Below, piece by piece: positions 1-8,388 of a stretch of DNA of 10,305 bases. This DNA is from Asterionellopsis glacialis (taxonomy: Eukaryota; Bacillariophyta; Plagiogrammaphyceae; Rhaphoneidales; Asterionellopsidaceae): contig WKLE02001260.1 in the NCBI GenBank assembly GCA_014885115.2, positions 11,372 through 21,676 of the forward strand, read 5' to 3'. Under the pieces are notes generated by a model that ran no database searches, was not told the origin of the DNA, and saw only the letters and a list, made by a program, of their open reading frames with translations. Positions within the stretch are counted from its first letter, which is position 1. Every line of letters starts with the position of its first letter. Position numbers and translations under genes: made by a program.

Positions 1-452
1 TAGGATGAGTTCAAGCCTGATCCTTAAATTTTTTAAGCTATGACATCAAAGCGAACACCAAGCAGGGCGGCAACGCCCACAAATCACACAAGAAGCAAGA
101 AAACTTTTTGATATGAACAGCTAGAGCAAGGCTGTATCGGGAAAACATGATTATCCGGTACTAAAATCGAAGGTATCAATAGTTCTTATTGTTCGTGCAA
201 AAATCTAATAGGCGGGCAGATCCGTCAATCTACGATTGACCAGGATCTTCCATTCGTGTTGAACCTTTCTAGTTTGTTCTCGATTTCCACATTTCCGAAG
301 GGAAAATTTGTGTCGCATATTGAACTTTTGTACATAACATCCAACAAATAGTGTATTCCACTCAATTACGGTCGTTGAAAATAATCAAAGAATAACTCCA
401 ACATTGTTGCAAAGACACAAGAGGGAGAAGACAGTGAAAGAGAATTGGCAGA
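1..452. other. 5' intergenic region upstream of the amidohydrolase gene
   Basis: No coding region is supported on either strand. The last bases form the 5' leader of the amidohydrolase gene. An in-frame TGA at 435-437 closes the reading frame upstream of its ATG, so the protein does not extend into this region. The one clear structure is the inverted repeat at 218-248, listed separately. I see no convincing TATA box or other core promoter element. Confidence 0.6.
218..248. repeat. Inverted repeat, 13-bp stem, 3-nt loop
   Basis: The left arm is AGATCC followed directly by GTCAATC (218-230). The loop is TAC (231-233). The right arm is GATTGAC (234-240), then a 2-nt CA bulge (241-242), then GGATCT (243-248). 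All 13 pairs are Watson-Crick and only the bulge interrupts them. It lies about 205 bp upstream of the amidohydrolase ATG. It could be a protein-binding palindrome or an RNA hairpin in a long 5' leader or in the 3' end of a neighbouring transcript. The pairing is read directly; any function is unknown. Confidence 0.6.
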
Positions 453-2555
453 ATGAGGTTTTTTCGACAAAACATCGTCTTACTTGACAGTCGCCGTTTT
501 CAGTGGCAACAAAATTTGGCTTCATTTCTTCTGGCGTGTATGTTCGTCTTTTTCCCGACGGTATTGGCCGCAACGGATCAATTTCAATACATCATGTACT
601 ACAATGGTTCGGTCTTCACTGTCAATGAAAATCAAAAATGGGCACAAGCATTTGCTGTAGATATTGATACTGGTGTAATCCTCAAGGTGGGGAGTGATGA
701 AGAGGTAGAAGAATATATTTTAGATGAAGCTTCGCACTGTGATCCCGGACAAGTTTGTCATGATAATGCAAATACTATTGATATAGAGACAATCGCTGAT
801 TTGGTTGATTTGGGTGGACGATTGGTCCTACCTGGCTTTCAAGATGCACACTTACACGTCATTGAGGCTGGTATAAATAGTGAATTGTGTTACATACCAG
901 AAGATTCGTTTTTAGAAGACATTCCATTTATTTTTGATGAATGTAAAGATGGTGGTCAGTTTGCAGATCAAGGATGGATTTTAGGTGCAGGAATTGATAT
1001 TGGATCTGTTTATGAATTGTTAGATGATCCTCTCCAAGAATATCCCATTACAGTATTAGATAGAGCCTATCCGGTGGGTACATAGCATCTCCTCTATTTT
1101 GCCCTTTCATCTCCTGCGGAAAATATCGACATCTGACACTTTTGTGCTCGTGGTTTTTTTTAATTACGTTTAATTACGTAGAATACACCTGTGTTTATTC
1201 TGGATAGTTTAGGTCATGGAGGGTTAGCCAATAGTAAGGCAATGAATCTCGTGGGATATGATAAACTTTCTGGAAGTGAAAATCCTGATGGTGGTATAGT
1301 TGACCGAGATCCTGATACCGGTGAGCTTACAGGTATAGTGCTAGAAAATGCACAACAAAAATTCCGTTCGGCAGCTTTCCCCCCGACGCAAGCAAATCTA
1401 GATAAAGCATATGATAGTTTGTTAGATGCGTTAGGTATTTTAGCTTCGAATGGGATTACAACTGTGAGTGATGCAGGTGGATTTTGGAAACAAGCCGCCA
1501 ATTCGGATGTATGGATACTTGCAGAACAAAATCAGGAATTGACAATCCGCGCTAGCAATGCATTGTATATTTATCCTGACATACCCATTCAAGAACAACT
1601 TTCAGAATTAACAAAACTTTATGAGAATAATCCGGATAGTTTAGTTCGATTCAATCAAGCGAAAATTTATGTCGATGGCATATTATCCTTGGGAACATCC
1701 GCATTGTTGGATCCATATTTGTATGATTCCAGTGCTTATGGATTTGAATACTTTCCTGGCGACAAATTAAAAGAAGTCGCAAAAACACTGAGTAATGCTG
1801 GATTTCAATTGCATCTTCATGTGACAGGTGATCGTGGAGCACGTTTGGCATTAGATGTTTTGGAAAGTGGCAACGTGAATCTATCCTCGGGGCCGCATCG
1901 ATTGACACATAATTATTTGGTGCATGAACAAGACCGTAGTCGATTTGCACAATTGGATGTTGTTGCGGACTTCCAATTATCACCTAGTAGTTTTGATAGG
2001 ACTTATCGTAATTTTTTGAAATCTGATATATTGGGTGAGAGCCGTACAGAACAACTTATGCCAGCATTGGAAATCCATAATAAAGGTGGATTGGTGACAA
2101 TTAGCAGTGATTGGGATGCAGATGAGTTATCCCCTTTGACAAAGATCAGTACAGTCCTTCAAATGGTCCGACCTGATGGAAGGACTTTTGATTTGGAAAC
2201 GGTGATTCGAATGATGACATTAAATCCTGCTATACTATTACAACATGATGACCAAACAGGGTCTATCGAAGTTGGAAAGTATGCTGACTTTGTTGTGTTG
2301 GATACAAATATATTTAGCAGTGAAACAGACATATTTGGTATCGATCCAACTCGAATTGCTAAAGCAAAAGTTTTGGCAACATGCTTACAGGGAGAACCTG
2401 TTTACGACCCTTTACCTATCCTCGGTGATGAGTCCATAGGGGACAGACCTCGATCAAACAACGACAAAGGAGACAGTAGTGGCACCAAGGCGACTTGTAG
2501 AAGGATTATGCTCCTGTGTAATATTGCACTTGTTTATTTGATTGGTGTGTGGTAG
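453..2555 (+). CDS. YtcJ-like amidohydrolase (amidohydrolase family 3), secreted, possibly surface-anchored
   Basis: Two exons, 453-1073 and 1182-2555, are joined across a 108-bp phase-0 intron (GTGGGT..TAG) and give 664 aa. The join reads ..DRAYP|NTPVFILDS.., matching the continuous strand of the family. The start is the first ATG after an in-frame TGA at 435. Residues 20-40 are a hydrophobic signal segment, with likely cleavage near VLAA|TDQ. Superfamily metal ligands are all present: HLH 133-135, Lys368 (AKIYVDG), His418/His420 (HLHVTGDRG), His450 (RLTHN) and Asp517 (SSDWD). The enzyme should therefore be a competent metal-dependent hydrolase of C-N bonds. Relatives include N-substituted formamide deformylase, but the substrate cannot be read from sequence. 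Residues 649-664 form a hydrophobic C-terminus after a polar stretch rich in Ser, Gly and Asp (638-641), resembling a GPI-anchor signal or a tail anchor. Codons favour A/T third positions, unlike the AMT gene downstream. Confidence 0.92.
1160..1179 (+). repeat. Tandem decamer TTAATTACGT x2 at the 3' splice site
   Basis: Two perfect head-to-tail copies of TTAATTACGT (1160-1169 and 1170-1179) end directly at the acceptor AG (1180-1181) of the amidohydrolase intron, following a T-run. The second copy supplies the bases just before the AG. The first copy has no AG after it, so only one acceptor is formed. The duplication may be a simple slippage event, and it may also duplicate a branch-point-like TTAAT sequence. 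Confidence 0.75.
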
Positions 2556-2905
2556 TACAAATGTAAATTAAACAGATCTCTATGTATTAGTTTTTTGATG
2601 AGCGATTACGAATGATTCTGACTAGTGTATTTTAAAAGTAAATCTTCAGAGGCAATGTATTCAGGTGTCAACCGAGAAGATATTACCTCAAAGTCACAGT
2701 GTTTTCTCACCGGAATCTGGAAGGAGGACATTAAATGCACGTATTCAATATTCAAAAAGGCCTCACTATACCTAGCTAGACTGTACTGATTTTATGGTGT
2801 TGACTTTTATCAAAGGTGCGCAATACCTAAAACAATATAAACCGTGACAGGATGCCTCACCCACACTTTAGTCGAGAAAGAAATGATTGGTTGAATTTGT
2901 TCTGA
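2556..2905. other. Intergenic region after the amidohydrolase gene
   Basis: This stretch holds the 3' flank of the amidohydrolase gene. I could not define a polyadenylation signal. The frame running into the pseudogene fragment is open from about 2832 to a TGA at 2903, but I recognised no family motif in that part. It may be further decayed sequence of the same relic. Confidence 0.5.
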
Positions 2906-3239
2906 AGACAGGCACTGTCCTCTGTCCGTATCTCCGAAAATGCACCAGAATCTCAAATCATATATAAAACAACTAAGACTTTCTTTGTTACTCAAACGGC
3001 AATGCTGCAATCAGGCAACATGTTTTGTCATGTCGCATTTGATGATACAATATTGGTTGCTTGAAAAAAAAATTAGACACAGCGCATCCGAACGATACTT
3101 GATCTGCGAAGGGCTCAAGCCCCGAAACTTTCCCATGGCCCACGCGATGCTTGATCATCTATCGTTTGTCTTTAAACCTTACACGGAAGAAGCAAGTCGA
3201 GCATATCGGTCAAAGTTTTACTCCTTTTCTTTTACTTGA
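2906..3239 (+). pseudogene. Decayed fragment resembling an FtsJ-fold mRNA cap 2'-O-methyltransferase
   Basis: Two pieces in different frames recall neighbouring motifs of cap-1 (CMTR1-like) methyltransferases, in the right order and orientation. The first (2906-3061, closed by TGA at 3062) reads ..TAMLQSGNMFCHVAFDD.., similar to the family's GG-x-F-x-C-K-x-F-D segment. The second (from about 3072 to TGA 3237) contains HSASERYLICEGLKP, similar to the family's SRPANSERYVVC-GLK segment. The family has about 35 residues between these points, while here only about 17 codons' worth of DNA lies between them, with a frame change and stops. The catalytic Lys position of the first motif reads as His. 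I saw no GT..AG intron that repairs it. The SAM-binding N-terminal half was not found. The resemblance is from memory of family motifs and is moderate; chance similarity in AT-rich non-coding DNA remains possible. Confidence 0.4.
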
Positions 3240-3240
3240 G

Positions 3241-3250
3241 TTGACGTCAA
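3241..3250. promoter_or_regulatory. CRE-like palindrome TTGACGTCAA
   Basis: This is a perfect 10-bp palindrome containing TGACGTCA, the consensus site for bZIP factors of the CREB/ATF type. Related TGACGT elements are known in diatom CO2/cAMP-responsive promoters. It lies about 640 bp upstream of the AMT start codon and just after the pseudogene fragment. The match is exact, but a site this short can occur by chance and its distance from the gene weakens the case. Confidence 0.35.
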
Positions 3251-3662
3251 TGTTCAATGATGTAGAGTTTCAGTAGACGATCCATATTCGTATCATTACG
3301 ATGATGCGATGATGTAATCTTGATGCAACATCCTGTGCGAAAAATTCTATGTAGATGGCCTCTCCTACTTTAACTACGCACATTTCCGTAAATCCGTTGT
3401 TCTTTGTCTTTGTGGAATGAATTTTCAGAGTTCTGATTTGAGATCCTGTTCTAAAAACTCCCGAAGTTCATGGTGTCGGTGAAATTTCAGAATTCTTCAA
3501 TATCTTTTTTAAAAAATATATATACCTGAATACAATTTAATGATGGTATTTGCACTGAAAATCGGGTTCGGGTTGATGTCCGAAATATGTCCTGCGTTCT
3601 CATTGGCTAGTATATTGAACCGAAGCTATTTTTTAGAGTACCACTGATGTTCTCATCCGCAA

Positions 3663-3675
3663 CTGGCTCAGCCAG
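3663..3675. repeat. Inverted repeat CTGGCT-C-AGCCAG with a third half-site
   Basis: CTGGCT and AGCCAG are perfect inverted arms around a single C. A further CTGAGCC at 3707-3713 is the reverse complement of GGCTCAG at 3666-3672, so two alternative pairings exist. It lies about 210-225 bp upstream of the AMT ATG. It could be a dimeric regulator site or a 5'-leader hairpin; nothing beyond the symmetry supports a function. Confidence 0.4.
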
Positions 3676-3887
3676 CCATTAATACGAATTGTTTTTGATC
3701 TTCAAGCTGAGCCGATATCACGACGACATCCAGATATCTTCTTCCAAGGTGGGTGCACATTCGACCTGAACCGCAAAATAAGCACCTGTGAAACGGTTCA
3801 TAAAATCTTTCAGTTGAAAATCTTCAACGCACTGTATTCAAACGTTTTGGATTTGAAGCTCAAAACTTAAAACAAACTATTTCCACC

Positions 3888-5902
3888 ATGTCGGCCGAAA
3901 AGACTATTTTCGCCGTGTGTTCTGAGGGTCTTGATTTTGATCAAGATACTGCAACCATTCTCGAATGTATCTCTGACGCACAAGAACTGGTGAGTGTATA
4001 TCAACTGTTAAAAATGTTTGAAACTACTCGCAACACGTCCGTATCTAACAAAGTGTTTCTTCAAATCATTTGCTGTATCTCTTTTATGCGTAGTTGACTC
4101 AAAATGAGACTTCAAGTCTAGCAAGTGGTATCGATAGCTTTTACCTCATTTTCGCGGTACGTTTTGTATATGGATAATTTTTTAACTGGTCCTTCGTGTA
4201 CACAGGTGTACACTGAAATACTCACTTTGACTCTGCTACTCTTTACGACACGTACTGATATGACATTATAGGGAGCTCTTGTTTACTTTATGCAAACTGG
4301 ATTTGCCATGCTTTGTGCTGGTAGTATCCGGGCTAAGAACGTCAAGAACGTCATACTTTGGAATCTTTTGGATTCCTGTGGTGGAGGACTTGCTTTCTGG
4401 GCTGTAGGTTACGCCTTTGCCTACGGCGGTGAGGAAGAAGGAGGAGACACGACCTTCATCGGAAACACTAATTTCTTCCTTCGTGATGGCGTTGACTACG
4501 AATCATGGTTCTTCCAATTTGCCTTCGCCTGTGCTCTTTCTTCCATTGTTGCTGGAACCATCGCCGAGCGATGCAAGATGACAGCCTACCTCTTTTACAG
4601 TACCTTCCTCGTTGGATTTTGCTACCCTGTTGTGGCCCATTCCTTCTGGTCTGTCAATGGATTTTTATCCAACACCCATCACGATCCACTTTGGGGAAGT
4701 GGTGCAATTGATTTGGCCGGTTCTGGACCAGTTCATATGACCGGTGGAGTCACAGCTCTTGTAGCTGCAATCATCCTTGGTCCTCGTCTTGGACGTTTCC
4801 ATGACAGAGACGGCAACCTTCTCGAAGAACCTGCAGAATTCCCTCCACACTCTGTTGCTCTTCAGGTAAGATGTTGTATAACCATTATTTCCCTTTTTCC
4901 TTGGACGCCTTTATTGTTTCTAATCATACATATTTTTTCCTCTCTGAATAATACTTTTAAAAATACAGTTCTTGGGAACATTCTGCCTTTGGTTTGGATG
5001 GTATGGTTTCAACCCTGGTTCCGTCCTTCGAATTTCAAGCGATTCTTTTGGTAATGCTGCATCCCTTGTTGCTGTCAATACAACCCTTGCCGCATGCTCT
5101 GGTGCCGTCACCGCCATGTTCACTTCTACCTTGATTGATGAACGCAAGTGAGTTTTACACAAAATATAACAGCAATGGCATTGAGAGCATATATGTATAT
5201 GAATGATTCTTTTACTGACTTGTGGACATTTTTAATTCTTTGCGCACCTCTCTCTTTCTCAGGACTGGAGTTGCTACCTACGATCTTGGTAAGACCATGA
5301 ATGGATGTCTTACTGGTCTTGTTGCCATTACCGCTGGTTGCGCCTGTGTCGAAACATGGGCTGCCGTCGTGATTGGAATCTTTGCTGGATGGTTCTACCT
5401 TATTGGTTCTGCCCTCCTCGTCAAGTTTAGAATTGACGATGCTGTCGATGCCATTCCTGTCCATATGGTGGGAGGTGCTTGGGGTGTTATTGCTACTGGT
5501 CTCTTTGCCACCCCAGAACTTACCCTAGCCACCTTTGGCTTTGATAACAATGTTGGATGGTTCTACGAATGGGGACGAGGAAGTGGCAATTTCACATTAC
5601 TTGGAATTCAAATCATTGGCGTCCTCTGGATCTTTGGTTGGACATCTGTCATTATGGGCTGTTGGTTCTATGGACTTAACCTGCTTGGTATGCTCCGTAT
5701 TGACCCCTTGGAAGAAGAAGTTGGTATGGATATCAGTCGTCACAAGGGTGCTGCCTACGAATATGATGACGGTAGTGCAAAACACGAAGCTGTCCAACAG
5801 CTCAGTCAGAGGAGATTAGAGGTTGGAGACTCCAACTCTAGGCATTCTAACAAAGGACTCACCAAAAAGCCAAATAGCGATAGCAACGAAGAAGAGGCTT
5901 AA
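3888..5902 (+). CDS. AMT1: AMT1-type ammonium transporter
   Basis: Five exons (3888-3989, 4094-4156, 4272-4865, 4969-5147, 5263-5902) give 525 aa. The introns are 104, 115, 103 and 115 bp, in phases 0, 0, 0 and 2. The tiny 21-codon second exon supplies the start of the first membrane helix ([20 protein letters not shown]). The family is an 11-helix trimeric plasma-membrane channel/transporter for ammonium. Key residues match E. coli AmtB: twin pore histidines His210 and His380, Asp202 ([11 protein letters not shown]), Phe gate Phe140 and Phe267, and recruitment-site Trp181 and Ser271. The N-terminus carries Cys11, Cys27 and an N-glycosylation sequon at Asn38, consistent with an outside location. 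The cytosolic tail keeps the trans-activation motif [16 protein letters not shown], with Ser471 where plant AMT1 proteins have a regulatory Thr. The ATG at 3888 is the first after an in-frame TAA at 3801. C/T-ending codons dominate, suggesting strong expression. Confidence 0.96.
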
Positions 5903-6377
5903 AGCTTCAGGAGGCACAGTGAGCCTTCACACGTGGCTATGAATTAAAAAATTTCTAGTGTATATATGTCACAATACATAAGAAGAGTCAAAGAGACCCA
6001 AGGTGGGATCACTATCTCAAGTCTCATAACTCTTTTTTCTCTATAAAACAAAAACAAAAAAACAAAAAAATGTGCGTGTCGTTATTATTGTGAAAGGAAG
6101 CAGTAAGTGGATTGTATCTACTATTATTATCCTACTTCTCTAGTGAGCATATAAAGTAATTAAGTTATCAAATATACAACTAAACATAAGTTAGATAATA
6201 TCGCGTACTTTTAATTCTTTCCATTTGTGTCCCTGGATCTTCATGCACCATGCGTCAATCTTAAAAAGGAACTCGCACAAACAAAGAATGATAATAGGTT
6301 CCCCTGGTACAGGTTAGCTATAAGTCAAAATAGTTGTCGCAGTACAACCTATTTTAGAATGACATTTCTTCTCTTTC
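5903..6377. other. 3' flanks between convergent AMT and GGT genes
   Basis: The stop codons of the ammonium transporter (+) and the gamma-glutamyltransferase (-) face each other across 475 bp, so this holds the 3' ends of both transcripts. It is AT-rich and contains an A-rich tract of repeated CAAAAA-type units at about 6047-6070. No further gene, hairpin terminator or RNA gene is supported. The possible reading frame at 6227-6454 (+) has no recognisable content and runs into the antisense of the GGT last exon. Confidence 0.6.
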
Positions 6378-8388
6378 TCAGAAACCCATGGCACATCCAT
6401 CTGAACGTCCATCTGATCCAGCCCATAATACTCCTGTTTCGCGGTCACGTTTAATGATTTGAGCACGTCCAAAGAGACTGCGATTCGTACCAGATAGTCC
6501 AGTTTCCATCTTATGACCACGCTTTTTCAATTCTTCTAAAATGGAATCATCTATACCTTCTTCTAAGGATACCACACCATCACGTTTGCCATCGGCTATA
6601 CAAAATCGAGGCATATCAACGGCCGTCTGCGAATAGAGAGAGAGAGAGACAATAGATCAGAAATCAATGAGCAAACATATTGGAAAACGCACAAGCCAAA
6701 AAGCCAGAGTTTGCCAAAACCTTTGCAAGAGGAAGGCAAGAGTTTGAAACCCCCCAGTGACTTCCAAAATCAACATCCTGCATGACGCACCTGAGGATCA
6801 AGTTCTCCAGCAACAAGGTCGACAGTTAGCTGCAAATGACCTTGTGGTTGCATACTGTACAACAACAAAAGTCAAGAGTTAAACACACCACCCAAAAAAA
6901 TAAAAGTCAGCCACCCTTCTAAAGAGAAAAAATTTAGAAAAAAGCTGTACCAAACAAAAGTACTTACTTTCCACCCATATTTGTCAAGGTAGCATACAAT
7001 TCATCTGTATCCGCGTGTGTTAAAATACCAGGTATGATTGTGTGGAACGGACGCTTACCACCAGCCAAAGCATTTGGATGCTGAGGATCTAATGAAAATC
7101 CAAAACCGCGGTTTTGTAACGTAAAACCACAATTTGCTGGAACTATTCCAGATCCAAATCCAATAAAGTTTGAATTGACAAAACTGATAGCATTCCCTTG
7201 GGTATCCACAACTTGAAAACTTACTGTACAACTAGATGGAAATGGTTGACCCTGTACTCTTGCCTTTGTCGGATCAAAGGCTTCTTCCGCACGTGTACCG
7301 ATCCGTTCAGATGAAAGTAACCAATCATTTGACACTCTCATATGATCAGGACTTGACACGTGATCTTTAGCATCCTGAAATCCTAATCTCATCATTTCCA
7401 TTTCAACATGGAGCGTGTCTGCTGAAGAAATGGTTGCGGGTGATATACGTGGACACAGTCCTTTGCTTTCCAAATGATCCAAGCCTTTCAATGCAATCAG
7501 TGCAGCAATACCTTGACCATTTGGTGGTACCTGCCATAGCTTGACTTGGTCGCGATATGTTGCATATATAGGCTTTGGAAAGACAGATGTATGATTTTCT
7601 AAATCTTCCATTGTCATTGTACCACCATGACGTTGCACTGCCTCTACAATAGCCTTGCCAGTTTCACCATTATAAAACCCCTGCTCTGCACCATGCTGGC
7701 CTAAATCACGTAACACACGTGCCATGCCTGTATTAATCATAATTTCACCTGCCTTGGGAGCACGTTTCCCATCTACAGTCATTGGAACTTTTGCATTTTC
7801 TTCTTTGGGGAGCCACCGTGTAATAAGATCCATACCTTCATTCCAATGATGTGAAGTCATGGGTGCTACAGGGAATCCCTCTTCTGCTAAAAGTGCTGCA
7901 GGTTCTACTAAATCTGCAAAATCAAATTGTCCAGACCCATGTCGTTCCCATAAATCTTCCCATCCCTTGGCAGCACCAGGGACAGTGACAACATGTGCAG
8001 ATGAGGCAAAGCTTTGTGAATCTTTCACTGTTTCCAATGATAACGCCATTGGACTTTTACCACTACCATTGATACATTGCACCTTTTTGGTGGATGCATC
8101 ATAATACAAGCAAAACATATCACCACCTAATCCTGTAGAACATGGTTCTAAAACTGCTAGAGCAGCTGCAACAGCTACAGCTGTTTCAGCAGCATTCGCA
8201 CCACGACGCAACAAATCTAATCCAATAGATGATGCCAATGGTTGACTTGATGATACACACCCCTTGCGGCAAACTACAGGTGATCGACGTGAACGATATT
8301 GAAAGAATGTAGATGGTGCGGAACCAGGAGAACCAGCATCCGCGGTACTATTTTTCTCACTTGTATTAGCAGCAAACCAATCGCCCAT
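6378..8388 (-). CDS. Gamma-glutamyltransferase / glutathione hydrolase-like proenzyme (YwrD-like)
   Basis: Three exons on the minus strand (8388-6968, 6854-6791, 6626-6378) give 577 aa, a normal length for the family. The introns are 113 bp (phase 2) and 164 bp (phase 0). The joins restore ..TNMGGN|MQPQGHL.. and ..ELDPQ|TAVDMPRF... Family members self-cleave before a threonine to form two subunits, then hydrolyse or transfer gamma-glutamyl groups, for example from glutathione. Visible landmarks are VSSSQPLASSIGLDLLRRG (45-63), EPCSTGLGGD (81-90), the likely nucleophile Thr388 (SSCTVSFQVVD), GFGSGIVP, LQNRGFGFSLDPQHPNA (424-440), GKRPFHTIIP (444-453) and the oxyanion-type MGG (471-473). GSGKSP at 108-113 has Lys111 where GSGRAP with Arg is usual. 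No signal peptide is visible, so it is probably intracellular. The start is the first ATG after an in-frame stop (complement of 8413-8415), with a strong ACCATGG context. Confidence 0.94.
6635..6649 (-). repeat. (AG)7 microsatellite forming an intron polypyrimidine tract
   Basis: The plus strand has seven AG units plus an A. On the transcribed strand this reads as a CT repeat ending 6 nt before the CAG acceptor of GGT intron 2 (6790-6627). The simple repeat thus serves as the polypyrimidine tract, and its length could vary between strains. Confidence 0.8.

Larger units (their letters stand above)
3240..3887 (+). other. Upstream region of the ammonium transporter gene
   Basis: This region probably contains the AMT promoter and 5' leader. 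It holds a perfect TTGACGTCAA palindrome at 3241-3250, a tandem TCGGGT pair at 3562-3573, a T6A6 block followed by TATATATA at 3505-3523, and an inverted repeat at 3663-3675. One frame is open from 3637 to TAA 3868 without any ATG; I recognise nothing in it and do not call it a gene. The TATA-rich block is about 365 bp from the ATG, so it would be a core promoter only if the 5' leader is long. Confidence 0.5.

Noticed and set aside
1074..1181. Possible frameshift or stop splitting the amidohydrolase into two genes
   Set aside because: A GT..AG intron of 108 bp joins the two frames in phase and restores the family sequence, so the gene is spliced and not broken.
1214..1983. Minus-strand open frames inside the amidohydrolase
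   Set aside because: They are antisense to strongly conserved coding sequence and carry no motifs.
2940..3239. Open frame of 99 codons as an intact small gene
   Set aside because: Only its second half resembles a known family. The neighbouring family motif lies in another frame just upstream, so a broken gene fits better than a complete small protein.
3501..3525. T6A6-TATATATA block as the AMT TATA box
   Set aside because: It is about 365 bp from the start codon in AT-rich sequence, and a very similar T/A block occurs downstream of the phosducin-like gene, so it is more likely simple sequence.
3637..3870. Open frame of about 77 codons before the AMT gene
   Set aside because: It has no ATG, is preceded directly by TAG, and shows no recognisable motif. 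It ends 18 bp before the AMT start and is probably leader or promoter sequence.
4665..5464. Minus-strand open frames across the AMT exons and introns
   Set aside because: They run through both exons and introns of a clear gene on the other strand and have no family resemblance.
6227..6454. Plus-strand open frame between AMT and GGT
   Set aside because: It overlaps the antisense of the GGT last exon, with no recognisable content.
6964..6966. TAA as the end of a truncated GGT
   Set aside because: The stop lies within the GTAAGTA donor of an intron. Two further exons supply the missing C-terminus with the expected MQPQGHL and VDMPRF motifs.
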